64,000 nt of DNA from Sphingomonas sp. (GCF_019635455.1 NZ_JAHBZJ010000002.1:248001-312000), one strand, 5' to 3'; positions 19,532 to 31,995 are shown, counted from the first letter of the stretch. Made by a program: numbers and translations. Notes: a model not told the origin generated them from the letters alone.

Positions 19532-19693
19532 ATGGGCAAACGCCCCGACCATGTGAAGCCGCCGGCCTATCTGGCCAAGAACAAGCCGGTCCCGCGCCCG
19601 GCTCCGGGAAAGACGGCAAAGGCGGATCCGCTGGGAACCGATCCGGTCCGCTATGGCGACTGGGAGTTGAAGGGGATCGCGGTCGATTTCTGA
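19532..19693 (+). CDS. DUF1674 / SDHAF4-like small protein
   Basis: A 53-residue protein ending in [17 protein letters not shown], the diagnostic C-terminal motif of DUF1674 (usually R-Y-G-D-W-x-x-K-G-x-x-x-D-F). In mitochondria this family is SDHAF4, which assists flavination and assembly of succinate dehydrogenase; many alphaproteobacteria carry a homologue. The N-terminal half is basic and Pro-rich ([15 protein letters not shown]). No sdh genes lie in the window. It starts at ATG 19532, divergent from htpX across a 66-base gap that contains a small CGCCCC/GGGGCG hairpin. Confidence 0.82.
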   Translation: MGKRPDHVKPPAYLAKNKPVPRPAPGKTAKADPLGTDPVRYGDWELKGIAVDF

Positions 19694-19738
19694 CCCGGCG
19701 GAGGGAACGAAGCGCGGGGGTCGCGCGTCCGTGCCGGG

Positions 19739-21580
19739 ATGATCCTGCCGCCCCGTTCCCGCCCCGCCAGGATCGCCGCCATCGTCGCGGCCGCCGTCGC
19801 GATCCTGTTGCTGGTGCTCGCCTGTTTCCCGTGGGGCGTGTTTCGCGCCCAGGCCGAACGGGCGATCAGCGCGCGCATCGGCGCCCCGGCGACGATCGGC
19901 ACCATCGAACGTGAAGGAATCCTGTCCCTCCATCCGGTGCTGGTGCTGCGCGATGTGCGCATCGCCCAGCCCGGCTGGGCCGGGAACGGCGCGATGCTGC
20001 GCGTGGCGCGCGCGCGGGTGCGCCTGCCGGTGCTGCCGCTGCTGATCGGGCAGGTGCGGCCACAGCCGATCGCGATCGAAAACGGGGTCGCGACACTGGT
20101 GCGCGCGTCGGACGGGCGGACGAACTGGGGTGGGCCAAAGGATGGCGGCGGATCGACCGGCGATGGGTTTGCCCGGCTCGCGATCCGCGACCTGACGATC
20201 GCGTATCGCGACGCGAAGCGCGACCGGCGTGCGCGGGTGCGCGTCGATTCGGACGGCAACGGCCTGCGCGTCCGCGGGACCGGCGCGCTGGCCGACGAGG
20301 CGGTTCGCGTCGTCCTGGCCGGGGCGCCGATCGACGGCCGTGCGAACTGGCCGTTCGTCGCCCGGATCGTCGGTCCACAAACGCGGATCACCGCGAGCGG
20401 CACCATGGCGCGGGCGCTCGACACCCACGACATGCGGTTCGACATGCATGCGCGCGGCCACGATCTGCTCGACCTCGACCGGGTGATCGAGGCGGGGCTG
20501 TTCGGCACCCAGCCGGTCGCGCTGAACGGCAAGGTGTCGCGCCAGGGCGAGGTCTGGAAGATCGCCGGCCTCAACGGAACGATCGGACGCTCACGCCTGT
20601 CGGCCGCGGACGCGACGATCGACAAATCGACCCCCGGTCGGACCCGGATCGACGGCGACATCCGGCTGGCGCAACTCGATTTCGAGGACCTGTCGAACAC
20701 GCGCGGCCGGGCGATCGCCGCCGCCAAGCGAGCGAAGGCGGGTCCCCGGATCGTACCGGATACGCGCATCGATCTGCGCAACGTCGCGGATATCGATGGC
20801 GTGCTGCGGGTGCGTGCCGATCGCCTGCTCTCACGCTTCGACTCACCATTCCGGCGCATCGCCGGCACGCTGACGCTGGAGAATGCGCGCCTGACCGTCG
20901 ATCCGTTCACCGTCGGGATGACGCGCGGGACGCTGGGCGGCCGGATCGTCGTCGATCAGCGTGACGGCAAGCCGCGTCCGATGCTGGCGCTCGACCTGAA
21001 GCTCGCCGACACCACGATCGGCACGCTGGCCGGGGGCGGCACCATCGACGCGCCGCTACGCGGCATGGCCAGGCTGACCGGTACCGGCGAAACCGTGCGC
21101 GCGGCGATCGGCCGGTCGAGCGGAGAGGTGGCGCTGGCCTCCGGCAGCGGCCGGATCCCGTCGAAACTGGCGTCGTTCATCGGCCTCGACGTCGGGCGCG
21201 GGGTCTTTGCCGACAAGGACGCGGTCGCCACGCTGCGCTGCCTGATCGTCCATATGGACGTGCGCGACGGTAGCGCGCGGATGAGCCCGCTGTTGATCGA
21301 CACCTCACGATCGCAATCGCATGTCGCCGGCACGATCGATCTGGCGAACGAGCGGCTGGACCTGACGATGACCGGCGCGCCGAAGAAGGACAGCATCCTG
21401 CGCCTGACAGAGCCGGTGCCGGTGCGCGGCACCATCAAGTCGCCCGACCCCAAGGTGCCGGGCGGCAAGACCAATGTCGGCGGCATATTGAAGATGGTCG
21501 GCGACGCGATCGCGGGGGATCGCCCGCCCCTGGCCACCGACGCCGATTGCGGCGCGCTGGCCGCACGGGCGATGCGATAG
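19739..21580 (+). CDS. AsmA family protein
   Basis: A 613-residue inner-membrane-anchored periplasmic protein of the AsmA type, linked in other bacteria to phospholipid transport and outer-membrane assembly. The N-terminal span (about 12-35) is followed by the family's [21 protein letters not shown] region and a long beta-rich body; the C-terminal AsmA_2-like part includes the [19 protein letters not shown] stretch and the closing [21 protein letters not shown] segment. Length is at the lower end of the family. It follows DUF1674 on the same strand by 45 bases. Confidence 0.88.
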   Translation: MILPPRSRPARIAAIVAAAVAILLLVLACFPWGVFRAQAERAISARIGAPATIGTIEREGILSLHPVLVLRDVRIAQPGWAGNGAMLRVARARVRLPVLPLLIGQVRPQPIAIENGVATLVRASDGRTNWGGPKDGGGSTGDGFARLAIRDLTIAYRDAKRDRRARVRVDSDGNGLRVRGTGALADEAVRVVLAGAPIDGRANWPFVARIVGPQTRITASGTMARALDTHDMRFDMHARGHDLLDLDRVIEAGLFGTQPVALNGKVSRQGEVWKIAGLNGTIGRSRLSAADATIDKSTPGRTRIDGDIRLAQLDFEDLSNTRGRAIAAAKRAKAGPRIVPDTRIDLRNVADIDGVLRVRADRLLSRFDSPFRRIAGTLTLENARLTVDPFTVGMTRGTLGGRIVVDQRDGKPRPMLALDLKLADTTIGTLAGGGTIDAPLRGMARLTGTGETVRAAIGRSSGEVALASGSGRIPSKLASFIGLDVGRGVFADKDAVATLRCLIVHMDVRDGSARMSPLLIDTSRSQSHVAGTIDLANERLDLTMTGAPKKDSILRLTEPVPVRGTIKSPDPKVPGGKTNVGGILKMVGDAIAGDRPPLATDADCGALAARAMR

Positions 21581-21601
21581 CCGGGAGCGCCGGTTCGACC
21601 C

Positions 21602-22132
21602 CTACAGCGCGTCGCGGATCTTGAGCAGCGTGTTCCAGTTGCGGGCGGTGCTGGCGCGCGGGAATTTCGCCCTTGCCATCGCCGGACCCAGATTCGAGCG
21701 AGCCTGTCCGTCGGGAAAATCGATGAACAGGTCGCGGCCATGGCGGTGCAGGCGCTCGGGGCCGTCATAGCATTTGGCGATCCGGTCCAACGGCGCGGCG
21801 AGAATGTCGTCGCGGTGGAACATCACCACCAGCGACGCGGGACGCTCCCGCGCGACATCGGGATAGGGATTGGCCGCCACCACGGCGTCGAGCTGGTCCT
21901 TCGTCCGGACGAACACCTCGGACTCCAGTCCGGTTTCCTCCTTGAGCGCATGGTGAATTTCCGCCTCCAGGCCGGCCGCGTCCCGGCCGGGCGCGGTGAA
22001 GACGACGTTGCCTGATGCGAGCAGCGTGCGGACATCGGTAAAGCCCAGCCCCTCGACCACCCCCTTCAACTCCGCCGATTTGAGCTGGCGCTTGCCGAGG
22101 TTGATGCCCCGCAGCATCGCCGCCCACCTCAT
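21602..22132 (-). CDS. DUF1697 domain-containing protein
   Basis: A 176-residue cytoplasmic protein with the DUF1697 signature at its N-terminus (AMLRGINLGKRQLKSAELK) followed by GFTDVRTLLASGNVVF. The function of the family is not established. ATG 22132 overlaps the gpsA stop as ATGA, giving a natural start. It is the last gene of a minus-strand run tsaD-gpsA-DUF1697 in which every junction is a 4-base overlap. Confidence 0.9.
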   Translation of the reverse strand: MRWAAMLRGINLGKRQLKSAELKGVVEGLGFTDVRTLLASGNVVFTAPGRDAAGLEAEIHHALKEETGLESEVFVRTKDQLDAVVAANPYPDVARERPASLVVMFHRDDILAAPLDRIAKCYDGPERLHRHGRDLFIDFPDGQARSNLGPAMARAKFPRASTARNWNTLLKIRDAL

Positions 22133-23106
22133 GCGCCTTCCTCGCGCAGCGGGCGGCTGAGCAGCGCATCGACCACGTCGCCGACCGCCGCGCCGTCGAG
22201 CAACATGCACACCGCGTCGGTAACCGGCATATCGACGCCGGCGGCACGTGCGGCATCGCGCAGCACCGGAGCGGTCGCCGCGCCCTCCGCCACGGTGCGG
22301 CGATCGGCGAGCAGGTCCGCGGCGCGTTCGCCCCGGCCAAGGCCGACGCCGAGCGAGAAATTACGCGAATTTGTCGAGGAACAGGTGAGGACGAGATCGC
22401 CCAGCCCTGACAGGCCGGCCAGCGTCTCCGCACGGCCACCCCGCGCGATGCCGAACCGGGTCATCTCGGCAAATCCGCGCGCGATCAGCGCGGCGCGCGC
22501 GTTGAGGCCCAGCCCCGCGCCCTCGACCACCCCGCAGGCGATGGCGAGAACGTTCTTGACGGCGCCACCAATCTCCGCCCCGATCACGTCGGAGGAGCCA
22601 TAGGTGCGAAAGGCGGGACCGGCGAGCCGCGCGGCGAGCCGGTCGCGAAGCGCCTCGTCCTCGCACGCCAGCGTGACCGCGGTGGGCAGGCCGCGCGCGA
22701 CCTCATGCGCGAAGGTGGGGCCGGACAGCACCGCGACCGGCGCATCGGGATGACGCTCGCGCGCGATTTCCGCGACGAGCATCCGCGTTCCCGCCTCGAT
22801 CCCCTTGGCGCAGAGCACCAGCGGACGCCCGGCGACCGGAGCGGCCGACAGGACGGTGCGCAGAAATTGGGCGGGAACCACCACCAGCAATGCATCGCAA
22901 TCGTCGAGCGTGGCGAGATCGCCGGTCGCGCGGATCGACGCGGCGAGCGGAACCCCGGCCAGGAACAGGCGGTTTTCATGCGCGTGATTGATCGCAGCGA
23001 CGACCTCATCCTCCCGCGCCCACAGCGTCACCGGTTCATCACCGCGCGCCGCGACCTGTGCCAGTGCGGTTCCCCACGCGCCGCCGCCCAGAACACCCAG
23101 TTTCAT
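22129..23106 (-). CDS. gpsA: NAD(P)H-dependent glycerol-3-phosphate dehydrogenase
   Basis: Reduces dihydroxyacetone phosphate to sn-glycerol 3-phosphate for phospholipid synthesis. The 325-residue protein starts with the nucleotide-binding [14 protein letters not shown] turn, has [10 protein letters not shown] and [14 protein letters not shown], the catalytic-lysine region [15 protein letters not shown], and the C-terminal [14 protein letters not shown] and [11 protein letters not shown] motifs. It is coupled to tsaD upstream and DUF1697 downstream by ATGA overlaps. Confidence 0.98.
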   Translation of the reverse strand: MKLGVLGGGAWGTALAQVAARGDEPVTLWAREDEVVAAINHAHENRLFLAGVPLAASIRATGDLATLDDCDALLVVVPAQFLRTVLSAAPVAGRPLVLCAKGIEAGTRMLVAEIARERHPDAPVAVLSGPTFAHEVARGLPTAVTLACEDEALRDRLAARLAGPAFRTYGSSDVIGAEIGGAVKNVLAIACGVVEGAGLGLNARAALIARGFAEMTRFGIARGGRAETLAGLSGLGDLVLTCSSTNSRNFSLGVGLGRGERAADLLADRRTVAEGAATAPVLRDAARAAGVDMPVTDAVCMLLDGAAVGDVVDALLSRPLREEGA

Positions 23107-24128
23107 GCCTTCACTCCCGCGCCGCGCACCTTTTCCGCGTCCGGATCGAGCGGCCAGCGCGGGCGCGCGGGCAGGTCGAGCGGATCGGTGAGACCGAGCG
23201 CGAACCGCTCGACCCCGGCCCAGGCGATCATGGCGGCATTGTCGGTACAGAGCCAGAGCGGCGGTGCGACAAAGGGCAGGCGGTGTTCGCTGGCCAGCGC
23301 GGTCAGCGCGGCGCGCACCGCGCCATTGGCCGCGACCCCGCCCGCCACGACGAGGGCGGTGGCGCCCACCGCCTTGCCGAGCGCGATGCGGGTGCGATCG
23401 ACCAGACAGTCCACGACCGCCTGCTGGAACGAGGCGGCAAGATCGGCGGGGGCGAACTTGCCGACCTTGCGCGCGACATCGCTCTTGAGGCCGGCGAACG
23501 AGAAATGCGGCTCGCCCGATCCGACCAGCGGGCGCGGCAGCGGGACGGCGCGGGGATCGCCCGATGCGGCGGCGCGCTCGACCGCCGGGCCGCCGGGAAA
23601 GCCGAGGCCAAGCAGCTTGGCGGTCTTGTCGAACGCCTCACCCGCCGCGTCGTCGATCGTCGTGGCAAGGCGCCGATAGCGGCCCACCCCTTCGACCAGC
23701 AGCAGCTGGCAATGCCCGCCCGACACGAGCAGCAGCAGATAGGGGAAGGCAAGATCGGGGTCGGCGAGGCGGGGCGAGAGGGCATGCCCCTCCAGATGGT
23801 TGACCGCGACCAGCGGCCTGTTCGCGGCGTGCGCGAGCGCCTTGCCGGTGACCAGCCCCACCATGACCCCGCCGATCAGCCCCGGGCCGGCGGTCGCGGC
23901 GACCGCATCGACATCGGCCAGGGTCACCCCGGCATCGTCCAGCGCCGCGGCGATCAGCGGCTCCAGCGCCTCGACATGCGCACGCGCGGCGATTTCGGGA
24001 ACGACCCCGCCGAACGGGCGATGCGCCTCATCCTGCCGCGCAAGGCGATGGGCGAGGATGTCGCGCGCGTCGGTGACCAGCGCGGCGGCGGTTTCATCGC
24101 AACTCGATTCGAGGCCGAGGATCAGCAT
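23103..24128 (-). CDS. tsaD: tRNA N6-adenosine threonylcarbamoyltransferase
   Basis: Transfers the threonylcarbamoyl group to A37 of ANN-decoding tRNAs. The 341-residue ASKHA-fold protein begins [15 protein letters not shown] and has the metal-binding HLEGHALS motif, the nucleotide-binding [14 protein letters not shown] strand, [12 protein letters not shown] and [16 protein letters not shown]. Length and motifs are standard. It lies 23 bases after the SRPBCC gene, so it may be read from the ArsR promoter as well as from an internal one, and is followed by gpsA with an ATGA overlap. Confidence 0.98.
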   Translation of the reverse strand: MLILGLESSCDETAAALVTDARDILAHRLARQDEAHRPFGGVVPEIAARAHVEALEPLIAAALDDAGVTLADVDAVAATAGPGLIGGVMVGLVTGKALAHAANRPLVAVNHLEGHALSPRLADPDLAFPYLLLLVSGGHCQLLLVEGVGRYRRLATTIDDAAGEAFDKTAKLLGLGFPGGPAVERAAASGDPRAVPLPRPLVGSGEPHFSFAGLKSDVARKVGKFAPADLAASFQQAVVDCLVDRTRIALGKAVGATALVVAGGVAANGAVRAALTALASEHRLPFVAPPLWLCTDNAAMIAWAGVERFALGLTDPLDLPARPRWPLDPDAEKVRGAGVKA

Positions 24129-24151
24129 CGGCCCGATCTAGGGTTTGCGGG

Positions 24152-24700
24152 TCAGCTTGTCGAAGATTCCGCAAGCGCGGCCGCGACCTTCGCCTCCGAA
24201 CTGGCATGCAGCGCCCAGAAATCGCGCACCGGTTCGCCATTGAGCAGCCCTTCCAGCACGGCGAGGTGCGAGTGCCAGCCGCCGCCGAAATTGGCCATCG
24301 GAGCGGGGCCGCTGATCCCGCTGTGGGTGAGTACCAGCCGCGTACGCCCGCCCGGCGCGTCGGACAGCTCGAAGCGCGCGACCCCCTCCTTGCCGCCGTC
24401 CCAGCCGATCGCCAGCACGCGCGGGGGATCGAATTCCACAACGCGCTCGCGCGCCGACGCGCCTTTATATTTCGCGTATTTCTCGGGATAGGGGACGTCG
24501 TTGGCGGAGAGGTTTTCATGGTCGAACACCAGCCCGACCTCCCCGCCCGCAGCCGCATCGGTCCCGCCCGCGAACCATCGGCGGCGAAGCTCCGCTTCCG
24601 CAAGGTAGCGCCAGACGGTCGCAGGCGGAGCGTCGAGGATGCGTTCGATGCGCAGCGTATCGGGCGCGAGAATTTCGACGGGAGCAGGATCGCTTCTCAT
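24152..24700 (-). CDS. SRPBCC (AHSA1-like) family protein
   Basis: A 182-residue START-like fold protein of the AHSA1/activator-of-Hsp90 type, shown by RIERILDAPPATVWRYLAE at the N-terminus, RRRWFAGG and the C-terminal GGWHSHLAVLEGLLNGEP stretch. Such proteins bind small hydrophobic ligands; the ligand here is unknown. It is the third gene of ArsR-VOC-SRPBCC, a grouping I have seen in many proteobacteria, so all three probably answer the signal sensed by the ArsR regulator. Confidence 0.88.
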   Translation of the reverse strand: MRSDPAPVEILAPDTLRIERILDAPPATVWRYLAEAELRRRWFAGGTDAAAGGEVGLVFDHENLSANDVPYPEKYAKYKGASARERVVEFDPPRVLAIGWDGGKEGVARFELSDAPGGRTRLVLTHSGISGPAPMANFGGGWHSHLAVLEGLLNGEPVRDFWALHASSEAKVAAALAESSTS

Positions 24701-24718
24701 GGCGTCACTCCGTGAAGG

Positions 24719-25114
24719 TCAGGCGAGATTCAGCTGCCAGGAGACGCCGAAGCGGTCGCTGATCCACGCAAAACATGTGCTCCAGCCATAATTGCCGGGC
24801 GGCATCAGCACCTGGCCGTCCTGCGACAGCGTCTCGAACAGGCGGTCGAACTCGGCGGCGTCGGCGCAGTCGAGATAGAAGGACCAGGACGGGGTGAAGT
24901 CGAAATCATGGGCGATGAAGCTGTCGTGCGCCATCACGCTTTGCCCCGCGATCGTCGCGTGGGCGCGGATGATCGTACCCTCTGGCCCAGGTCCGTCGGC
25001 GCCGAAGCGCTGGACCGAATCGATCCGGCTGTCGGGAACATGCGCGACATAGAAGTCGAGCGCGGGCTGCGCCTTGCCGCCCTGGAACATGAGGAACGGG
25101 GTTGCGGTGGTCAT
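24719..25114 (-). CDS. VOC/PhnB-like family protein
   Basis: A 131-residue vicinal-oxygen-chelate fold protein of the PhnB/3-demethylubiquinone type. The sequence PFLMFQGGKAQPALDFY opens the first beta-alpha-beta-beta-beta unit, and the second contains SFYLDCADAAEFDRLFETL and the closing DRFGVSWQLNL. No catalytic role can be assigned. ATG 25114 is set by its ATGA overlap with the ArsR gene; the 41 residues readable upstream are antisense noise. Confidence 0.88.
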   Translation of the reverse strand: MTTATPFLMFQGGKAQPALDFYVAHVPDSRIDSVQRFGADGPGPEGTIIRAHATIAGQSVMAHDSFIAHDFDFTPSWSFYLDCADAAEFDRLFETLSQDGQVLMPPGNYGWSTCFAWISDRFGVSWQLNLA

Positions 25115-25440
25115 GCGTCCTTCTCCCCATCGTTCGCGAGCAGCGCCTCGAGATTGTCGAGGCGGGTGTTCCAGAAGGACGCCCATTGTCGGAGCCATGC
25201 ATCGGCCTCGGCCAGCGGTTCGGGCCGGAGCGTACACAGCTGCGTCCGGCCCGCCTTGCGCCGCGCCACGAGGCCGGCGCTTTCGAGCACCTTCACATGC
25301 TTGGATGCGCCCGCGAAGCTCATCGCATAGGGCTGCGCGAGTTCGCCGACCGATTTTTCGCCGCGCGCGAGGCTGGCGAGCATGCCGCGGCGGGTGGGAT
25401 CGGAGAGCGCGTGGAAGGTCGCGTCGAGTCGTTCAACCAT
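25111..25440 (-). CDS. ArsR-family transcriptional repressor
   Basis: A 109-residue winged-helix regulator: FHALSDPTRRGMLASLARG (helices 1-2), SVGELAQPYAMSFAGASKHVKVLESAGLV (recognition helix region) and RRKAGRTQLCTL (wing). The metal-binding ELCVCDL motif of SmtB/ArsR sensors is absent, so it belongs to the non-metal ArsR branch often found with SRPBCC and VOC genes. The start ATG 25440 lies only 7 bases from a good -10 element, so the mRNA may be leaderless. Two near-identical palindromes overlap its promoter and start, consistent with autorepression. Confidence 0.92.
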   Translation of the reverse strand: MVERLDATFHALSDPTRRGMLASLARGEKSVGELAQPYAMSFAGASKHVKVLESAGLVARRKAGRTQLCTLRPEPLAEADAWLRQWASFWNTRLDNLEALLANDGEKDA

Positions 25441-25490
25441 TTGGTTTAACTACGCGCGCCGCATGTGATTGTCAACCTGTTGGTTTAGCT
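25433..25490. promoter_or_regulatory. Twin ArsR operators
   Basis: Two copies of a 19-base site, TCAACC(N4)GGTTTA(A/G)CT on the plus strand, lie at 25433-25451 and 25472-25490, exactly 39 bases apart. Each has an AACC/GGTT dyad. The first covers the -10 box and the ArsR start codon; the second covers part of the -35 box and the metallo-hydrolase stop codon. This is the expected geometry for a dimeric repressor controlling its own operon. Confidence 0.7.
25447..25475 (-). promoter_or_regulatory. Promoter of ArsR-VOC-SRPBCC operon
   Basis: On the minus strand a perfect TTGACA -35 box (25475-25470) is followed after 17 bases by TAGTTA (25452-25447). The predicted transcription start falls at or within a base or two of the ATG at 25440, so the transcript is probably leaderless. 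The -35 box lies within a few bases of the stop codon of the upstream metallo-hydrolase gene. Confidence 0.7.
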
Positions 25491-26147
25491 TCTTGCCAGC
25501 ACCGCATCGGCGACGAACGGGTTGGTCTGCCGCTCCTGCGCAAAGGTGCTGGGCTGGCCGTGGCCGGGAACGAAGACGGTATCGCCGCCCAGCGGCCACA
25601 GCCTGCCCGTGATCGCGTCGATCAGGTCCTGGTGATTCCCCATCGGAAAGTCGGTGCGGCCGATCGATCCTTGAAAGATCACGTCGCCGACGATCGCCAG
25701 CTTCGAATCGGGGTGATGGAACACGACATGGCCCGGCGTGTGGCCGGGGCAGTGATAGACGTCGAGCGTCAGCTCACCGACCGTGACGGTGTCGCCATTT
25801 TCCAGCCAGCGATCGGGTTCGAACACGCGACCCTCGATGCCATAGTTGCGCCCGTCATCGTCGAGCCGGCTGATCCAGAAGCGATCCGCCTCGTGTGGCC
25901 CCTCGATCGGAACGCCCAGCTCTTCGGCCAGCAGGCCGGCCTGACCGCAATGATCGATATGGCCATGGGTGATCAGCAGCTTTTCGATGGTGACGCCATG
26001 CTGCTTCGCCGCCGCCTTCAACCGGTCGAGATCGCCGCCCGGATCGGTAAAGGCGCCGCGCATCGTCCTGGTACACCATAGCAGCGTCGAATTCTGCTGT
26101 AGCGGGGTGACGGGGACGATCGCGGCGCGGAGCGGAGGCGTGGTCAT
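25485..26147 (-). CDS. MBL-fold metallo-hydrolase (glyoxalase II-like)
   Basis: A 220-residue metallo-beta-lactamase-fold hydrolase with the binuclear zinc motif THGHIDH (H61, H63, D65, H66), the third-ligand CPGHTPGH segment, VGDVIF (bridging Asp) and VPGHGQPS near the C-terminus. It belongs to the small glyoxalase II/YcbL-like group; the thioester or other substrate is unknown. ATG 26147 is the natural start, divergent from pabBC. Its stop codon lies inside the distal ArsR operator. Confidence 0.9.
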   Translation of the reverse strand: MTTPPLRAAIVPVTPLQQNSTLLWCTRTMRGAFTDPGGDLDRLKAAAKQHGVTIEKLLITHGHIDHCGQAGLLAEELGVPIEGPHEADRFWISRLDDDGRNYGIEGRVFEPDRWLENGDTVTVGELTLDVYHCPGHTPGHVVFHHPDSKLAIVGDVIFQGSIGRTDFPMGNHQDLIDAITGRLWPLGGDTVFVPGHGQPSTFAQERQTNPFVADAVLARS

Positions 26148-26216
26148 GGCTGTCAGCAGATAGGCGCGGGCGGGAAGCGCGGCAACCAAGGCTTGCGGGC
26201 GACCGCGCGGACCTGC

Positions 26217-29226
<3,010 letters not shown>

Positions 29227-29417
29227 GCGGACGCGCATCCGGCCGCAGCGGGTGCTCCTCATCGACGGGCGACGACGCGCGCGCCGGGCGCCACCTTCCC
29301 CCAAAACGCGCGATGACAGGCGCGCTCACCGTGCGTTCATCGGCTGGTAGGATATCTTTGCTTGGTTCCGGCGGCGGGCGCCCCATCTGCCGCCGCAACC
29401 AGCAGGAAAGATCATCG

Positions 29418-29534
29418 ATGCGCGCGCTATTGTCCTCTCCCTTCCTTCATCGGTTCCTGGCCGGGTTCTCGCTCGGCGCGGTCGCCATGGTCGCGCTGCA
29501 CATTGAACAGGTTTCCGCAGCCCCCATCTTTTAG
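29418..29534 (+). CDS. 38-residue small membrane or secreted peptide upstream of msrA
   Basis: A short frame with an SD-like GGAAAG seven bases before ATG 29418 and a TAG only three bases before the msrA ATG. The peptide has a basic start (MRALLSSPFLHRF), a hydrophobic core (LAGFSLGAVAMVALHI) and a tail ending SAAPIF, so a single membrane span or a cleavable signal is likely. The tight spacing to msrA suggests translational coupling. The 190-base stretch before it (29227-29417) holds no other recognisable feature. Confidence 0.6.
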   Translation: MRALLSSPFLHRFLAGFSLGAVAMVALHIEQVSAAPIF

Positions 29535-29537
29535 GGC

Positions 29538-30197
29538 ATGCGCACCCGTCCCCTTGTGATCGGGATCGCCGGTCTCGGCATCCTCACCGCCACCGCCGGT
29601 CTGGCGGGCACGTCGGAAACCGCAGTGAAAATTCCGGCATCGACCATCGACGTCGCACCCGGCCGCGGGGCGCAGGTCGCGGTGCTCGCGGGCGGGTGCT
29701 TCTGGGGCATGGAGGCGGTGTTCGAACAGGTGAAGGGCGTGCGCGCGGTAGTGAGCGGCTATGCCGGCGGGGCGCGCGCGACCGCCCGCTATGCCCAGGT
29801 TTCGACCGAGCGGACGAACCATGCCGAGGCGGTGCGAATCACCTATGACCCCCGTCAGGTCAGCTATGCGACGCTGCTGCGCATCTATTTTTCGGTCGCG
29901 CACGATCCGACCCAGCTCAACCGCCAGGGACCGGATAGCGGCCCCAGCTATCGCTCGGCGATCTTTCCCCAGAATGCCGGCCAGGCCCGCGTCGCGCGTG
30001 CCTATATCGACCAGCTTGGCAAAGCCGGGGTGTTCGACAAGCCGATCGTGACGAAAATCGAGCAGGGCGGCTTTTACCCCGCCGAAGCCGAGCATCAGGA
30101 CTTTGCCCGGCGCAATCCCGGCCATCCCTATATCGTGCGGTGGGACAAACCCAAGATCGCGGCGTTCCGCGCCGCGTTCCCCGCCCTCGCCAGCTAG
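29538..30197 (+). CDS. msrA: Peptide-methionine (S)-S-oxide reductase, exported
   Basis: Repairs oxidised methionine in proteins. The 219-residue protein has an N-terminal signal-like segment (about 5-22) and the catalytic GGCFWGMEAVF motif with nucleophile C54; the downstream SGYAGG, HAEAVRITYDP and HPYIVRWDKPKI segments are characteristic. The leader points to a periplasmic form. No fused MsrB domain is present. Its TAG stop shares the palindrome CTAG with the stop of the convergent DUF1489 gene. Confidence 0.95.
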   Translation: MRTRPLVIGIAGLGILTATAGLAGTSETAVKIPASTIDVAPGRGAQVAVLAGGCFWGMEAVFEQVKGVRAVVSGYAGGARATARYAQVSTERTNHAEAVRITYDPRQVSYATLLRIYFSVAHDPTQLNRQGPDSGPSYRSAIFPQNAGQARVARAYIDQLGKAGVFDKPIVTKIEQGGFYPAEAEHQDFARRNPGHPYIVRWDKPKIAAFRAAFPALAS

Positions 30198-30589
30198 ACC
30201 AGCCCCAGCTCGGCCAGCTTTCCCGCCAGATCGACGGGCAGCGACCCCATCTCTGCGGAACCCAGGTCGCGTGGCGCATCCTGATCGTCGAGATAGCGCC
30301 ACCCCTGATGCGCGCGCTTTGGACTGGGGATCACCAGCACCAGATCGGGGTCGAGCAGGATCGATGTGCGCCCGCCCTCCGCCTCGCCGAAGCCGATAAT
30401 CGGCGAGCGCGCGACGAGCTGATGCTTGAAGATCCAGAAGAGCGAGCCGCCGGCGATCTCCGCATGCCGCTTGGGAAGATAGCGGGTGGTCAGCGCGACC
30501 GGCCCGGCGCGGCCGCGTTCGGCCAGCCGATCGCGCAGATGATCGATTCCCGTGACCCCGAACGCGACTTTGGTAAGATGAAGCGGCAT
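30194..30589 (-). CDS. DUF1489 family protein
   Basis: A 131-residue cytoplasmic protein of the alphaproteobacterial DUF1489 family, recognised by its opening PLHLTKVAFGVTGIDHL and the central LPKRHAEIAGGSLFWIFKH stretch. Function unknown. It starts at ATG 30589, 15 bases downstream of the mgtE stop on the same strand, so it is likely cotranscribed with mgtE. Confidence 0.88.
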   Translation of the reverse strand: MPLHLTKVAFGVTGIDHLRDRLAERGRAGPVALTTRYLPKRHAEIAGGSLFWIFKHQLVARSPIIGFGEAEGGRTSILLDPDLVLVIPSPKRAHQGWRYLDDQDAPRDLGSAEMGSLPVDLAGKLAELGLV

Positions 30590-30603
30590 GACCGCTATGT
30601 GTG

Positions 30604-31995
30604 TCAGCCGCCAAGGCCCCACAAGGTGGCGAGACCCAGAAAGGCGAGGAACCCCCCGGTGTCGGTCAGCGTCGTCACGAAGACGGCAGAGGCGACCGCC
30701 GGATCGACCCGCATCCGATCGAGCGTCACCGGCACCAGCACGCCGCCCAGCCCGGCGAGCAGATTGTTGAGGATCATCGCCAGACAGATGACCAGCGACA
30801 GATCGCGATTGTCGAAGATCACGAAGGTGCCGACCCCGATCAGCAGCCCCAGCGCCAGACCGTTGGCGATCGCGATCCGCAATTCGCGCCCGACCATGCG
30901 CCAGGTATTCGAATCGGTGAGCTGATTGGTCGCGATCGCGCGCACCACCACCGCCAGCGTCTGCGTTCCGGCATTCCCGCCCATGCCCGAAACGATCGGC
31001 ATCAGCACCGCAAGCAGCGCGAACGCCGCGATCTCGCCCTGGAACAGGCCGACCACCGAGGATGCGAGGATCGCGGTGGCGAGATTGACCACCAGCCAGG
31101 TGAGCCGGGTCCGCACCGTCACGCCGATCGGTTCGTTGATATCGCCATCGCCCGCGCCGGCGAGCTTCAGCGTATCCTCGCCCGCTTCCTCGGAAATGAT
31201 GTGGACGATGTCATCGACCGTGATCACGCCGACCAGCCGGCCGCTGTCATCGACCACCGCCGCGGAAATCAGCGCATATTTCTGGAAGATCAGCGCGACT
31301 TCCTCCTGATCCATCTCGACCGGGATCAAGGTCTGTTCGCGCTTCATCACATCGGAAATCGAAACCGCGCGCGGAGTACGCAGGATCCAGGACAGCGCAC
31401 AGGTACCGAGCGGCTTGTGCGCCGGATCGACGACGAAGATTTCCCAGAAATCGGTCGCCAGTTCCTCTTCGCCGCGCAAAAAATCCAGCACGTCGCCGAC
31501 GGTCCAGTGTTCCGGCACCGCGATCAGCTCGCGCTGCATCAGTCGGCCGGCGGATTCCTCGGGATAGGAGAGCGCTTCCTCGATCGCGGCGCGATCGTCG
31601 GGATCGAGGGCGCGGAGGACGGCGCGCTGGTCCTCCTCCTCCATGTCCTCGATGATCGCGACGGCGTCGTCGGTATCGAGTTCGGCGGCGATGTCGGCGA
31701 CTTCGTGCGGCTCGAGCGCCTCGATCAGCGCGTCGCGGACCCAGTCGTTCATCTCCGACAGCACTTCGCCGTCGATCAGTCCGGGGATCGCGGCGGCGAG
31801 CGCGGCGCGCTGATCCGCCGGGGTCAGCTCGACCAGGTCGGCGATGTCGGCGGGATGAAGCGGCTCGACCTTTTCGCGCACCGCCTCTGCATCGCCCGCC
31901 TCGACCAGGTCGAGGACGGTGCGGACGAAATCGGGATTGATCCGGTCGTGCGCGTCATGCTGCGCGACGTCGGCGGTTTCGGTCTCGCTGGTCAT
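30604..31995 (-). CDS. mgtE: Magnesium transporter MgtE
   Basis: An inner-membrane Mg2+ channel of 463 residues with the three-part MgtE architecture. The N domain (about 30-135, including LHPADIADLVELTPADQRAAL) and a CBS pair (about 140-265, TVGDVLDFLR to GVITVDDIVHII) form the cytosolic Mg2+ sensor; five C-terminal spans (about 285-463) form the pore with the PIVSGMGGNAGTQTLAVVVRAI signature. ATG 31995 is preceded by GGAGGG. No Mg2+ riboswitch (M-box or ykoK type) is recognisable in the leader. Confidence 0.96.
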   Translation of the reverse strand: MTSETETADVAQHDAHDRINPDFVRTVLDLVEAGDAEAVREKVEPLHPADIADLVELTPADQRAALAAAIPGLIDGEVLSEMNDWVRDALIEALEPHEVADIAAELDTDDAVAIIEDMEEEDQRAVLRALDPDDRAAIEEALSYPEESAGRLMQRELIAVPEHWTVGDVLDFLRGEEELATDFWEIFVVDPAHKPLGTCALSWILRTPRAVSISDVMKREQTLIPVEMDQEEVALIFQKYALISAAVVDDSGRLVGVITVDDIVHIISEEAGEDTLKLAGAGDGDINEPIGVTVRTRLTWLVVNLATAILASSVVGLFQGEIAAFALLAVLMPIVSGMGGNAGTQTLAVVVRAIATNQLTDSNTWRMVGRELRIAIANGLALGLLIGVGTFVIFDNRDLSLVICLAMILNNLLAGLGGVLVPVTLDRMRVDPAVASAVFVTTLTDTGGFLAFLGLATLWGLGG

